A DNA stretch of 64,000 nucleotides from AV80 sp035536995 (GCA_035536995.1 DATLNB010000054.1:1-64000), one strand, 5' to 3'. Numbered from the stretch's first letter, positions 34,742-44,554 are shown. Notes: generated by a model not told the origin, from the sequence alone. Translations and numbers: made by a program.

Positions 34742-35485
34742 ATGGCGCGCGATTTAAAAAAACTCTGGGAAGGCGTGACCGCGCGTGCGCAAAAAGCGCT
34801 GATCATGCGCGACTACGCGCCGCGAACCCTGGCCGACCGGGTGACCGAGGTCGGAGTCGAAGCGGGACAGCTGGCCAGCGCTGGACCTGGCAACGAGCAG
34901 CTTCGCGATATCTGGATTCCCGGGGTCGAGATTTTTCAGCGTACGATCCATTACCAGCGGCATCGCGGGCTTTTCGGCGAATTCGTTCGCCGCGACGAAG
35001 CGATCCTGCAGCGCATCGGACTTTGGCCGGCGCAATGGGCCAACGCCCGGATGTTCACGCAAACGGCCAAGGGATTTCATGTCCATCCGCCGGTGATTCC
35101 AGCCCGGACCGCCCCCGATAAATGGATGCGCCGCCAATTCATCGAGGAGCCGACTAATTATTCCCTGCGGCAATACGATCGCGAGCAGTGGGACGTGATC
35201 TTCTTCGTCCAGGGAATCGCGGAAATGATTCTCCGCGACGTCCGCGCCGGGCTGCCGACGCGCACGATGCGTTTCTTCGTCGATGGCGACAATCACCCGG
35301 GCGCCAATAACGTCGGGATCGTTGTGCCGCCCGGAGTCGCGCACGCCCTCCGCGTTGAAGGATCGGAAGACGTCATCATGGTTTACGGGACGACGACCGC
35401 GTTCCAGCCCGAGTTTGAGGGCCGCATCGGCAGCGAGGTCGAGACTGCGACCCTGCCCGAATCGTGGCAGCAATTCCTCAAGTAG
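34742..35485 (+). CDS. RmlC-like cupin, probable nucleotide-sugar epimerase-related protein
   Basis: The 247-residue protein contains the cupin segment IWIPGVEIFQRTIHYQRHRG and a second half with KGFHVHPPVIPA and NVGIVVPPGVAHALRVEG. These resemble dTDP-4-dehydrorhamnose 3,5-epimerase and its relatives. It is longer than RmlC (about 180 residues), with an N-terminal extension (1-55), so it may act on another sugar or only bind one. It follows the glycosyltransferase after 4 bp, which supports a sugar-nucleotide role. No rmlA, rmlB or rmlD is in the window. Confidence 0.7.
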   Translation: MARDLKKLWEGVTARAQKALIMRDYAPRTLADRVTEVGVEAGQLASAGPGNEQLRDIWIPGVEIFQRTIHYQRHRGLFGEFVRRDEAILQRIGLWPAQWANARMFTQTAKGFHVHPPVIPARTAPDKWMRRQFIEEPTNYSLRQYDREQWDVIFFVQGIAEMILRDVRAGLPTRTMRFFVDGDNHPGANNVGIVVPPGVAHALRVEGSEDVIMVYGTTTAFQPEFEGRIGSEVETATLPESWQQFLK

Positions 35486-35520
35486 GATTGCGGCAGAGCC
35501 GCTAAATTTTCCCGCCTGCC

Positions 35521-36213
35521 GTGAAGCGACAATTCGATCCAGCGGAGCCTGAGTTGATGGATCGTCCCCAGCCCGTCACCCCCGAGCTGGCCAGGGACCT
35601 GGAGAATCTGCGACAACTGAACCGCTACTTCGGCAGCTACGCGTTGATCCGTCGTTTCCTGCGCCGCTGGATCAAACCGGGAGACAGGTTGCGCGTCCTC
35701 GATCTGGCGACAGGGTCCGGAGACATTCCGCGCCTCGTGGTTGACCATGCCCGGCTGGTCAAGGCGTCGATCACGGTGGATGCGGTTGAGCAACAGGCTT
35801 CAACGGTTGAAATCGCGCGGAGCTTGAGCGGCGATTATCCCGAGATTCAATACGTACAGGGGGACGTTCTAACGTTCGAGGCGGAGTCCTACGACATTGT
35901 GTTGTGCTCGCTGGCCCTCCATCACTTTGCCGACGATGCCGCAGTCCGCGTTCTTCAGCGTTGTCGCGCCCTTTCCAACCGGTATGTGCTTGTTTCCGAC
36001 CTCGAGCGCGGCCTTCTCGCCTCGGTCGGCGTTTGGCTGCTGACCGCGGTGGTCTTTCGCGAACCCATGACCCGTATCGACGGGCGGCTTTCCGCCCAAC
36101 GCGCATTTTCGTTCCGTGAATTCCGCGCTCTCGCCGAACGCGCGGGATGGGCAGGCTTCGGCCACCGCCGATTTGCCTTCGCGCGGCAGGCGATCTGGCT
36201 GGAGCCCAAGTAA
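35521..36213 (+). CDS. Class I SAM-dependent methyltransferase
   Basis: The 230-residue protein has motif I VLDLATGSGDIP, an acidic end of strand 2 (VDAVEQQ), motif IV-like YDIVLCSLALHHFADD and a hydrophobic segment (LLASVGVWLLTAVVF) seen in membrane-associated members. A charged N-terminal stretch begins RQFDPAEPELMDRPQPVTPEL. Small-molecule methylation is likely; the substrate is unknown. The GTG at 35521 is the chosen start. It is 35 bp after the cupin gene and closes the envelope block; a 168-bp non-coding gap to panC follows. Confidence 0.85.
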   Translation: MKRQFDPAEPELMDRPQPVTPELARDLENLRQLNRYFGSYALIRRFLRRWIKPGDRLRVLDLATGSGDIPRLVVDHARLVKASITVDAVEQQASTVEIARSLSGDYPEIQYVQGDVLTFEAESYDIVLCSLALHHFADDAAVRVLQRCRALSNRYVLVSDLERGLLASVGVWLLTAVVFREPMTRIDGRLSAQRAFSFREFRALAERAGWAGFGHRRFAFARQAIWLEPK

Positions 36214-36381
36214 TGGTCTGCGTTGTCCGGATCTCGAAGCTTGGGGGGAATGTCCGCGCAGACTATATGCGCGCACGCCTTGTAAAGACTTTTTGTAGGA
36301 AACGCGGATTTGGTCAGCCGGTTCAACTCAGCTGACTGGGATTCGCTGGCAGAGAGAACAGCGCTGCGCAATCATTCCGTT

Positions 36382-37224
36382 GTGAACGTTATTCGGCGCG
36401 TTGACCCGGCGCTCGCTTTGTGGCGCCGCCAAGGGCAAAGGCGTGTCCTCGTGCCGACAATGGGCGCGTTGCATCGCGGGCACGGAGAGTTGATGCGCGT
36501 CGCGCGCCAGGCGGCTGGGGCTGACGGTGAAATTGCAGTCAGCATCTTTGTTAACCCTCTCCAGTTCGGGGCGGGCGGTGATTACGAAAAGTATCCCAGG
36601 CCGGAACCAGCGGACGATGAGTTCTGCCGCCGAGCGGGTGTGGACATTCTCTTCCGGCCCTCGGTCGAAGAAATGTACGCCTCCGATTTCTCCGTTGCGA
36701 TTGAGGAGACGTCACTGGCGAACACCCTGTGCGGGCGATCTCGGCCGGGACATTTTCGGGGAGTTTGCACGGTTGTGACGAAGTTGTTCCATCTGCTTTC
36801 GCCCGATGCGGCTGTGTTTGGGGAAAAGGACTTTCAGCAACTCGCGATCATCCGCCGACTGGTAAGGGATCTGAATTTTCAGATCGAGATTATCGGCGCG
36901 CCGACTGTACGCGAATCTGACGGCCTGGCCTCCAGCTCGCGGAACCAATACTTAAGTGAGGCTGAAAGGCTGCAGGCTCCGGTCTTGCAGCGCGCTTTAC
37001 AGGAAGCGCGGCGGCTGGCCGAAACGGGCGAAACATCTGCCGCGCGGCTCATCAATGCGGCGCAAGAGATTATTGCGGCAGCTCCCCTGGCGCGGATCGA
37101 CTATCTCGAAATCGTCGATCCGGGTTCGCTTCAGCCAGTCGAAGCTGTGCGTGGAAACGCCCTAATCGCAGTGGCTGCCTTTTTTGGCCAGACGAGGCTG
37201 ATCGATAACCTTCGCCTGTCGTGA
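36382..37224 (+). CDS. panC: Pantothenate synthetase
   Basis: PanC joins pantoate and beta-alanine using ATP to make pantothenate for coenzyme A. The 280-residue protein starts VNVIRRVDPALALWRRQG, followed by VPTMGALHRGHGELM with the ATP-binding HxGH. FVNPLQFGAGGDYEKYPR, RPGHFRGVCTVVTKLF, VFGEKDFQQLAIIRRLV and the KMSKS-like SSSRNQYLS follow. The GTG at 36382 gives the normal N-terminus and length; the frame is open to 36310 but that extension is not family-like. Its stop overlaps the nadB GTG by four bases, so the two cofactor genes are coupled. Confidence 0.95.
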   Translation: MNVIRRVDPALALWRRQGQRRVLVPTMGALHRGHGELMRVARQAAGADGEIAVSIFVNPLQFGAGGDYEKYPRPEPADDEFCRRAGVDILFRPSVEEMYASDFSVAIEETSLANTLCGRSRPGHFRGVCTVVTKLFHLLSPDAAVFGEKDFQQLAIIRRLVRDLNFQIEIIGAPTVRESDGLASSSRNQYLSEAERLQAPVLQRALQEARRLAETGETSAARLINAAQEIIAAAPLARIDYLEIVDPGSLQPVEAVRGNALIAVAAFFGQTRLIDNLRLS

Positions 37225-38819
37225 AGCAATACGACTTCGTTGTCATTGGCAGTGGTATTGCCGGGCTCACCTTCGCCCTGAAAGCGGCGAAGCACGGTTC
37301 CGTCGCGGTGATTACCAAGCGGAAAGGGGCGGATTCGAATACCGCCTGGGCCCAGGGCGGCATTGCCTGTGTGACGAGCGACGAGGATTCATTCGAACTG
37401 CATGTAGCCGACACGCTCGAGGCCGGTGGCGGCCTGTGTGATGAGGCCGCGGTTCGAACGATTGTGATGGAAGGGCCGGAGCGCGTCCGGGAGTTGGTTG
37501 AGCTCGGCTTGCACTTTGATGATCGCGAGATCGGTGGTCATCTGGAGCCCGATCTGGGCCGGGAGGGTGGTCATTCAAAGCGCCGGGTCTTGCACGTCCA
37601 GGATGTTACCGGCCTGGAAATCGAGAAGACGCTGCTGCGCGAACTCGGCCACTCACCCGGTGTGGAGTTGCTGGAGAATCACATGGCGGTGGATCTGATT
37701 ACCGCAGGCAAACTTGGCTTCGCCGCGGAGGATCGCTGTCTGGGTGTTTACGTTCTCGATGAACGCACTGCCGAGGTTGAAACGATCCGGACGGACCGTC
37801 TCGTCCTGGCTACCGGTGGATGCGGGAAGGTTTATCTTTATACGACCAATCCCGACATCGCGACCGGTGACGGGGTCGCGATGGCTTGGCGGGCCGGCGC
37901 CGTGATCGCGAACATGGAATTCATCCAGTTCCACCCGACGTGTCTCTTCCATCCCATGGCGAAATCGTTCCTTATTTCCGAGGCGATTCGAGGGGAAGGG
38001 GGCATTCTGCGGAACGAGCGCGGGGACGACTTCATGCAACGCTACCATCCGCAGCGCTCGCTCGCGCCGCGCGACATCGTGGCCCGCGCCATTGACGCCG
38101 AAATGAAACGGTCCGGCGCGAAATGCGTCTTCCTCGATATCACCGATCATCCACCGGAATTTCTGAAAGAGCGGTTCCCGCACATCTACGAGACGTGTCT
38201 GCGGTTCGGGGTCGACATGGCGAAGCAACCGATTCCCGTGGTGCCCGCAGCGCACTATCAATGCGGCGGCGTTCGGACCGACGTGAACGGCGCCACCAGT
38301 CTCCCCGGCCTGTATGCGATTGGCGAAGTCGCGTGCACCGGTTTGCATGGCGCGAACCGGCTCGCGAGCAATTCGCTCCTGGAAGGTCTGGTAATGGCGC
38401 ATCGCGCTTGTGATGCCCTGCTTCGGGAGAGCCCCACGTCCCATCCCGCTCGAGAGATTGCCCTGCCGGAGTGGGAATCCGGGGACGTTCAGAACGTGGA
38501 CGAGCTGGTCGTGATTTATCACAACTGGGACGAAATCCGGCGCTTGATGTGGGACTACGTCGGCATTGTCCGGACGGAGAAACGTCTTCAGCGTGCCAGC
38601 GCCCGGCTCCGAAATCTTCAACGCGAGATCCGCGAGTTTTACTGGAATTTCAAGGTCTCCGTCGATCTGCTGGAACTGCGGAATCTCGCGACAGTCGCGG
38701 CGCTGATTGTGGATTCCGCGCTCAGCCGAAAAGAGAGCCGTGGCCTTCATTTTACCATGGATTATCCGGAGCTGGCTGACGCGCGGTTCAAGCGCGATAC
38801 GCTTCTTAGCCGCAATTAA
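37221..38819 (+). CDS. nadB: L-aspartate oxidase
   Basis: NadB oxidises L-aspartate to iminoaspartate, the first step of de novo NAD synthesis, with FAD. The 532-residue protein has the dinucleotide motif VVIGSGIAGLTFALKAA, SNTAWAQGGIACV, LATGGCGKVYLYTTNPDIATGDG, EFIQFHPT, the catalytic segment AHYQCGGVRTD and GEVACTGLHGANRLASNSLLEG. The helical C-terminal domain includes RRLMWDYVGIVRTEKRL. It is coupled to panC by GTGA. NadA and NadC are not in the window. Confidence 0.96.
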   Translation: MKQYDFVVIGSGIAGLTFALKAAKHGSVAVITKRKGADSNTAWAQGGIACVTSDEDSFELHVADTLEAGGGLCDEAAVRTIVMEGPERVRELVELGLHFDDREIGGHLEPDLGREGGHSKRRVLHVQDVTGLEIEKTLLRELGHSPGVELLENHMAVDLITAGKLGFAAEDRCLGVYVLDERTAEVETIRTDRLVLATGGCGKVYLYTTNPDIATGDGVAMAWRAGAVIANMEFIQFHPTCLFHPMAKSFLISEAIRGEGGILRNERGDDFMQRYHPQRSLAPRDIVARAIDAEMKRSGAKCVFLDITDHPPEFLKERFPHIYETCLRFGVDMAKQPIPVVPAAHYQCGGVRTDVNGATSLPGLYAIGEVACTGLHGANRLASNSLLEGLVMAHRACDALLRESPTSHPAREIALPEWESGDVQNVDELVVIYHNWDEIRRLMWDYVGIVRTEKRLQRASARLRNLQREIREFYWNFKVSVDLLELRNLATVAALIVDSALSRKESRGLHFTMDYPELADARFKRDTLLSRN

Positions 38820-38933
38820 CGCTGGCCTGCTTAGTGCTAGAAAGGGCGGCGGGATAGCGGCCTCCTGTCAGCGGGCCAAAAACGCTTGCCGAGGGGGCAC
38901 TTTTCCGCTAAGAATCGTGCGCCAATTGTCTCA

Positions 38934-39764
38934 ATGAGAAGGTTTTTCGCTCTGCTACCCCTGGTGACTGTGACTGCGTGGACGGTCTGCGCCCAGTCGC
39001 CGTACGAGAGCAGTGCTGACTTCGCCAAGTACGCGATGAAATTGCGCGAACAGGCGCTCCTAAAGGTCGAGCCCCAGGTTTTCGTCCCGACCACCTCGCG
39101 CACGAGCATGACCCGGTTCCCGTGGAAGACGAACATCGTCACGACCGTCTTTTGGATTGGCGAAGCCGCTGCCGGCAACAACCCGGTGCCGAACGTGAAA
39201 AGCTCGTGGGACGCGAACTGGACCGCGAATTACGGCGGGTTCGACACGCCCGACACGAACCAGCGAAAGAATTATATCCCGGTTTCATTCGTTCCACGGC
39301 AGAACCCATTCTACTGCGCTCTGCCTTACAACGACGTCACCCATGGCCAATTCAAGCCGGAAGCGGCGCTCGTGATTCCGTGGTTCAAACAGGCGTACAC
39401 GGAGCCCGGCCGTTCCGTCTGCAAAAGCCGCTGGCTCGCCATTCGCAAAGGTAACCGGACAGCTTATGCGCAATGGGAGGACTGCGGCCCCTTCCGGACC
39501 GATCATTTCCAGTACGTTTTCCAAAACGAGAGGCCCAAACCGAACCTGAACCGCGGCGCCGGCCTCGATGTCTCACCGGCGGTGCGCGATTATCTCGGGC
39601 TTCAGCCGACGGATGTCACTGACTGGCAGTTTGTGGAAGTCCGCGATGTCCCGCCCGGTCCGTGGCGGACTTTCGGGGACAACAACCATTTCGTGATCGC
39701 AAAGCGCCAGGCCGAGCAGCGCCTCGTCCAGGAAGCTACGACCGACAAGAAGAAGAAAGAATAG
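38934..39764 (+). CDS. Secreted protein with probable double-psi beta-barrel
   Basis: The 276-residue protein has a signal peptide (1-20, ending WTVCAQ). Its core (about 60-250) includes TTVFWIGEAAAGNNP, FYCALPYNDVTHGQF, AYAQWEDCGPFRTDHFQYVF and GLDVSPAVRDYLGLQPTDVTDWQFV. The A-x-x-x-x-DCGPF block with a later GLDVSPAV is the pattern of RlpA/expansin-like barrels, which often bind or cleave cell-wall glycans. The fold call is by eye. Three cysteines in the core could form a disulfide. The Lys-rich tail (DKKKKE) is low complexity. ATG 38934 matches the signal peptide. Confidence 0.7.
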   Translation: MRRFFALLPLVTVTAWTVCAQSPYESSADFAKYAMKLREQALLKVEPQVFVPTTSRTSMTRFPWKTNIVTTVFWIGEAAAGNNPVPNVKSSWDANWTANYGGFDTPDTNQRKNYIPVSFVPRQNPFYCALPYNDVTHGQFKPEAALVIPWFKQAYTEPGRSVCKSRWLAIRKGNRTAYAQWEDCGPFRTDHFQYVFQNERPKPNLNRGAGLDVSPAVRDYLGLQPTDVTDWQFVEVRDVPPGPWRTFGDNNHFVIAKRQAEQRLVQEATTDKKKKE

Positions 39765-39794
39765 GGACCTCCGCGGGTCTCGCTACCGCTTCAC

Positions 39795-41522
39795 TCAGGA
39801 AGGCACGCCGAGTTGGCGCGTGATTCCTCCCAGCGACTCTTTCAGCGAATCTGCCTGTTCGGCCAGCGGCTCATAGCGTTTGCGCTCAGTGATGCAGAAT
39901 GCCGCCAGCGGCTCGAACGCGACCGCGATCTCCTTATAAAACAGGTCGATCGCGTGGTTCATCTGCTGCTCGATCGCGTTCACGAGGTCGTCCCGCTTTT
40001 TTTCCATTTCGCGCTCGTAGGCCGCGAGAATTTTTCGGCGCTGAGTAAACGCGACGATGGTTCCGAAGACCGCGGCGGATGCCGCGAGAACGCCCGTTAC
40101 GTCTGCCACGGATGCGCTGCTCATGGCCACGATCACCGTGATGATGCCGCCCGCAGCAGCAATCCCCGCGGGTAAACGCAGCCAGGCGGCAGTCTCCCGG
40201 AACATCTTTGCGAGTTGCTCCTCGACTGCTCGCCCCGCTATCCTCTCGGCAAGCGTCAGCTCAATCGACTGCAGGAGCTCGCGGCGCTGCCGGGCGAAAT
40301 CGGGAATTGTTTTGCGGACGCGGCTTTTCCCCTCGGAAGCAAACTGGGCTTCGATCGCGTCCTGGAGCTGCGGCCAGAGGCTGCGTAAGTCAGTCTCGAG
40401 GAGCTGGACAGCGTTCTCGACCTGGGGCTCGACGGTCTGCCGCAATTTCGCTTCGACTTCGGTCTGGAAATCGTGCTGCCACTGTTCGCGGCTCCAGACC
40501 AGCCGCCAGGTTTTCCAAAAGGAGAGTTTCTCCTCGAGCAGTCGCGTGCCTTGGCGCGCGCATTCGCGGCATGCCTGTTCAACCCCGCGAAGAAATCCGG
40601 CGACCTGCCGCAGCGTTTGGTCTCTCCTGACCTGGAGGAATTCGGTGATCCGTCCGAGATGTTTTTCGTCGCGGGCAATCGTTTCGATCGATCCGTGGAT
40701 CTCCGCTGCCAGCTCGTGGAGGATCACGCCAGCGGTGCGTCCGGTGGATTGCAGTTTGAGGAAACGGACGCTCGATTCGGTGACCATCTGGTTGATCTGT
40801 TGCTCGAGCGGCCCAAAGCCGCTCTCGCGAAAAAGTTGTTCCTTGTCGACTCCGGTCGTACGAGCCAGCAACGCTTTTCGGGCCGAGACTGCGAAAATCG
40901 GAGGAGCGAACCCGAGTTTTTGCATAGCCGTGTCCTGGAGATGGCGATGGATCACATCGATCTCGGCCCGGTTACGGAGGTCCGCCTGTTGCAGGACGAA
41001 GACGACATTCTTCAGCCACTTCTTCTGCACCAGATCAAGAAGCTGCCAGGCCGATTGCGACCAGGGGTTCGTGACTGAAAACACGAACAGGACAACGTCC
41101 GCGCGAGGGACGAATCCTTCCGTGATCGTCTGGTGTTCCGGCACCATCGTGTTGGTGCCGGGTGTATCGACCACGTTGAAGTCCTGCAAAAAGCGGATGG
41201 GCAGGTAGCGCTCTGTTAGCTGGGGTGAGACTTCGACTGTTTTTTCGGCCGCCGCGTGGCGGAAAATGTAAACCCGATCGGTTGCAGGAAGCACATCTAC
41301 CTTCGCAAATTCCTGGCCGAAGAGCGCATTGAGCAGAGACGATTTGCCGGCTTTGACTTCCCCGACTACGACGAACAAGAGCGGCTCGCGAACATCTGTG
41401 AGCAAACCGTGGAGGGTATCGAGAACTGCCGGATCCCGCCGCATTTCCGAGCTTAAGCGCAGGAGTTTTCCGAGCGCAGTTTCGAGCTCGGTCCGAAGCT
41501 GCAGGTAATTATCGGCGATCAT
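39795..41522 (-). CDS. Bacterial dynamin-like GTPase
   Basis: The 575-residue protein has a GTPase domain with G1 VVGEVKAGKSSLLNAL (54-61), a switch-I threonine in LPATDRVYIF, G3 DTPGTN (119-122) and a G4 element LQQADLRN that lacks the usual TKxD lysine. A long helical region (about 260-440) with heptad-like spacing follows. Next come two hydrophobic helices (about 453-495) that would insert in membrane, and a C-terminal helical tail. The order matches dynamin-like proteins that remodel or repair bacterial membranes. It lies 9 bp after the polysaccharide deacetylase gene in the same direction. Confidence 0.88.
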   Translation of the reverse strand: MIADNYLQLRTELETALGKLLRLSSEMRRDPAVLDTLHGLLTDVREPLLFVVVGEVKAGKSSLLNALFGQEFAKVDVLPATDRVYIFRHAAAEKTVEVSPQLTERYLPIRFLQDFNVVDTPGTNTMVPEHQTITEGFVPRADVVLFVFSVTNPWSQSAWQLLDLVQKKWLKNVVFVLQQADLRNRAEIDVIHRHLQDTAMQKLGFAPPIFAVSARKALLARTTGVDKEQLFRESGFGPLEQQINQMVTESSVRFLKLQSTGRTAGVILHELAAEIHGSIETIARDEKHLGRITEFLQVRRDQTLRQVAGFLRGVEQACRECARQGTRLLEEKLSFWKTWRLVWSREQWQHDFQTEVEAKLRQTVEPQVENAVQLLETDLRSLWPQLQDAIEAQFASEGKSRVRKTIPDFARQRRELLQSIELTLAERIAGRAVEEQLAKMFRETAAWLRLPAGIAAAGGIITVIVAMSSASVADVTGVLAASAAVFGTIVAFTQRRKILAAYEREMEKKRDDLVNAIEQQMNHAIDLFYKEIAVAFEPLAAFCITERKRYEPLAEQADSLKESLGGITRQLGVPS

Positions 41523-41531
41523 GCCGGCCCG

Positions 41532-42404
41532 CTAACTGCCAGGCGTGGTCGCCGTTGCGGGCGGAGGGGCAACCGGGGTCGTGCTGGGTACGGCAATGGC
41601 CCGTGGAATTACAGTGGGCGAGGGGGTCGGCGTCGGCTTGGGCGGTCGCGGAGTCTCCATCGCCAGTAGTTCGGTCACCGTGACCGATTTGAATCCTTTT
41701 TTCATCAGCTGATCAAAAGTGCCCGGCATTGCCTCGATTGTCGGAGCGTGAATGTCGTGGGCGAGGATGATCGAACCGGGGACTGTGTCTTTCAAGATCC
41801 GGGCGGTCACAACACTCGGCCCTGGCCGTTTCCAATCGAGAGGGTCCACGTCCCAGATAATGACGCGATAGCCAAACTCATCATGAATCCATTTTTTTTG
41901 ATGCGCTGTGAGCGAGCCGTAGGGCGGCCGCATTAATGTTGGTCGCTTCCCGGTTGCAGCGACGATCGCGTCGTCTGTTTTCTGCAGTTCGCGGCGGACC
42001 GCCTCGTCCGACATCTTCCCTAGATTTGGGTGGGACCAGGAGTGGTTGGCGATCTCGTGCCCTTCCCGGACAGCGCGTTTCAGGATGTCCGGATATTCGA
42101 CAACGCATTGGCCGACAACGAAGAACGTCGCCTTAAGTCGTCGCGCCGCGAGCATGTCGAGGAGCTTTGGGGTGAGCGTGCCGTGCGGGCCGTCGTCGAA
42201 GGTGAGTGCGACGTAGGGCCCGTCGACATGCACCGAATTGACGGTGATCGACGGCTCGGTCGGCGACGGCGAAGCCTTGGATCGCACCGGGGTCAGGTCC
42301 GGCCGTTCCGTGGTCGGGGGCGTCGGCTTTTGCTCCTGCGCAAACGATGTCTGTCCGATTAAAAGCGCGACCGAGGCGAGAGCGATGACCTTTCGGAAAA
42401 GCAT
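41532..42404 (-). CDS. Secreted polysaccharide deacetylase (NodB-type)
   Basis: The 290-residue protein has a signal peptide (1-22, ending TSFAQ) and a Pro/Ser/Thr linker. The CE4 deacetylase domain (about 60-250) has the metal and base motif LTFDDGPHG, the zinc histidines in HEIANHSWSHP, the arginine block LMRPPYGSL, WDVDPLDW and the closing IILAHDIHA. The family removes acetyl groups from peptidoglycan, chitin or exopolysaccharide. The tail is a second Pro/Thr-rich stretch. ATG 42404 sets the signal peptide; the longer frame upstream overlaps the divergent regulatory gap. Confidence 0.92.
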   Translation of the reverse strand: MLFRKVIALASVALLIGQTSFAQEQKPTPPTTERPDLTPVRSKASPSPTEPSITVNSVHVDGPYVALTFDDGPHGTLTPKLLDMLAARRLKATFFVVGQCVVEYPDILKRAVREGHEIANHSWSHPNLGKMSDEAVRRELQKTDDAIVAATGKRPTLMRPPYGSLTAHQKKWIHDEFGYRVIIWDVDPLDWKRPGPSVVTARILKDTVPGSIILAHDIHAPTIEAMPGTFDQLMKKGFKSVTVTELLAMETPRPPKPTPTPSPTVIPRAIAVPSTTPVAPPPATATTPGS

Positions 42405-42654
42405 GAAAATGAAGGGCGCAGGCAAACCAGCGTCTATGTAGCAGACCGGACCCCCAACGCAAGCGGACGCCTCCGAGTGGGAAAACCGGGCCAAAACAAG
42501 CTCTGGAGACGATTTCAGAGGACACGAGGTTTCCGGACATAATACGCTTTTTTGGCAGTCATCCTGCTCAAACCAATGCATGACTCGCTCCGCTTAACGC
42601 GCAGCGGCGTTTCCGCGCAGCGAAGCGCGGGCGCGCAGCTCATGGCTTCTCCGA

Positions 42655-44550
42655 ATGAAAATTTTGCTAGTTGAAGATCATCCCGGCAGCCGCCGCAATC
42701 TGCAGCGGCTTATTGCCGCGCGCGGACACGAAGTCACCGCTGTCGGTAGCGCCGAGGAGGCCGAAGCCACGTTGGCTGCCGAGGAATTCCCCTTTCTGAT
42801 CCTTGATTGGATGCTGCCCGGTAAGAGTGGGGTCGATCTTTGCCGGGAATTGCGGACCAAGCCGAACGGGGACGAAATGTTTATTCTTCTCGTCACGGCG
42901 AAGGCCGATACCGAAGACCTCGAACAGGCTCTCGAAGCCGGGGCAAACGATTACCTGACCAAGCCGTTGGATGTTGGCCTGCTGAACGTCCGTATCTCCG
43001 TAGCCGAACGGCAAATTCGTGAACTGACCGAACGCAACCAGGCCCGCGCGGCGTTGCAGGAATCGGCCACGACCATGACCAATATTCTCGAAAAGACCAC
43101 GGACGGTTTCTTCGCCGTCGATTCGGACTGGAAAATCACTTACGTCAACGCAGAGGCCGAAAACATGGTCGGGCGGAAACGCTCCGAGCTCCTCGGCGGC
43201 CTGCTGTGGGAGCAATTTCCGGCGCTCGTCGGCTCCATCTTCCAAACGAATTACGAGAAAGTGATGGCTGAGCACGTTGCCATGGAGTTCGAAGCAGGTG
43301 ATTCGACCGGCAAGACCTGGTACAATGTCCATGCTTATCCGAGCAATGGCGGCGTCTCTGTTTTCTTCCGCGACATTAGCGAGCGGAAGAAGTCGGAAAC
43401 CGAACGGCTGACCACGAGCAAGCTGGAATCCCTCGGGACTTTGGCCGGTGGAATTGCCCACGATCTCAACAACATCCTGACCGTCATCTCTGGCAACATC
43501 GGCCTCGCCCAAATTGAGGCCCCGCTCGATTCCGGCAGCCTGCTTGGTTTTCTCTCGAAAGCGGGACAGGCCGCGCAACATGCGGCTCATCTCTCGAGCC
43601 AGCTCCTGACCTTTTCCAAAGGCGGCGCGCCGCTCAAGAAGATCGTCTCAATGGGCGAGCTGCTTGAGCACGCAGCCGAGTTTGCACTTTACGGATCGAA
43701 CCTGCGGGCGGATTTCGACGTCGCGGTCGATCTATGGAAAGCCGAGGTGGACCCGGGCCAGATCGAACAGGTCATTAACGCCCTCATGCTCAATGCCCGC
43801 GAAGCCATGCCGCAAGGCGGCACCATCCGGGTCCGCGCGCGCAATATCGTGTTCGAGGAAAACAGCAACGCCCCGATCCCTTCCGGCCGATACGTCAAGG
43901 TCAGCATCACCGACCGCGGAAGCGGCGTGTCGGAAGATCTGCACACCAAGATTTTCGATCCCTATTTCACGACGAAAGCGACCGGTACCGGGCTCGGACT
44001 CGCGATCAGTTATTCGATCATAAAAAAACACGGCGGTCTTCTTTTGCTGGAAAGCTCGACGGAGGAAGGCGCGGTCTTCGCGTTTTATCTGCGGGCCAGC
44101 GAGCACGTCGGAGGCGCTACGCCAGAAACCCGTTCTCCCGGTCGGCCTTTCCACTACAACCATCAGCGGATCCTTGTCATGGACGATGAAGCGGCCATTC
44201 GGGAACTCACTTCCCAATTGCTCGGCACCCTCGGCTACGAAGTGACCGCGGTGCCCGACGGGTTGGAAGCAGTTCGCCTTTACGAGCGCGCACTGCGAAA
44301 AGGTGAGCATTTCCAGGCGGTCATCCTGGACGCCACAGTCCGGGGCGGAATGGGTGGCGTGGCAACCATCGAACGACTGCGGACGATGGACCCGAAAGTC
44401 AACGCCATCATTTGCAGTGGCTATTCGGATGAAGCCGCGCTGTCCGAATTTCTGGCGTTTGGCTTCCGCGGTGCGTTGCCGAAACCGTTCACGCGCTCGG
44501 AGCTGGCCGACGCCCTGCAGCGCACGTTCGAGACGACGAACTCGAACTAA
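42655..44550 (+). CDS. Hybrid histidine kinase with REC at both ends
   Basis: The 631-residue signalling protein reads REC (1-120, acceptor Asp51 in LILDWMLPG, Lys103), PAS (about 135-245), HisKA with His269 in GGIAHDLNN, a HATPase (about 365-490) with the N-box LNAREAMP and the G-boxes DRGSGVS and GTGLGLA, and a second REC (about 508-625) with LVMDDEAAIREL and ILDATVRGG. No membrane segment is present, so it is a cytoplasmic sensor. The N-terminal receiver suggests it is itself controlled by another kinase. A small hairpin (CCGCGC/GCGCGG) lies before the ATG. No cognate DNA-binding regulator is adjacent. Confidence 0.92.
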   Translation: MKILLVEDHPGSRRNLQRLIAARGHEVTAVGSAEEAEATLAAEEFPFLILDWMLPGKSGVDLCRELRTKPNGDEMFILLVTAKADTEDLEQALEAGANDYLTKPLDVGLLNVRISVAERQIRELTERNQARAALQESATTMTNILEKTTDGFFAVDSDWKITYVNAEAENMVGRKRSELLGGLLWEQFPALVGSIFQTNYEKVMAEHVAMEFEAGDSTGKTWYNVHAYPSNGGVSVFFRDISERKKSETERLTTSKLESLGTLAGGIAHDLNNILTVISGNIGLAQIEAPLDSGSLLGFLSKAGQAAQHAAHLSSQLLTFSKGGAPLKKIVSMGELLEHAAEFALYGSNLRADFDVAVDLWKAEVDPGQIEQVINALMLNAREAMPQGGTIRVRARNIVFEENSNAPIPSGRYVKVSITDRGSGVSEDLHTKIFDPYFTTKATGTGLGLAISYSIIKKHGGLLLLESSTEEGAVFAFYLRASEHVGGATPETRSPGRPFHYNHQRILVMDDEAAIRELTSQLLGTLGYEVTAVPDGLEAVRLYERALRKGEHFQAVILDATVRGGMGGVATIERLRTMDPKVNAIICSGYSDEAALSEFLAFGFRGALPKPFTRSELADALQRTFETTNSN

Positions 44551-44554
44551 CTAA

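Noticed and set aside
37653..38750. 365-codon open frame antisense to nadB
   Set aside because: nadB carries all expected motifs over the same DNA; the antisense frame resembles no family.
42667..43590. 307-codon open frame on the minus strand
   Set aside because: It lies entirely inside the hybrid kinase gene on the opposite strand, has no recognisable motif and reflects G+C-rich codon bias.
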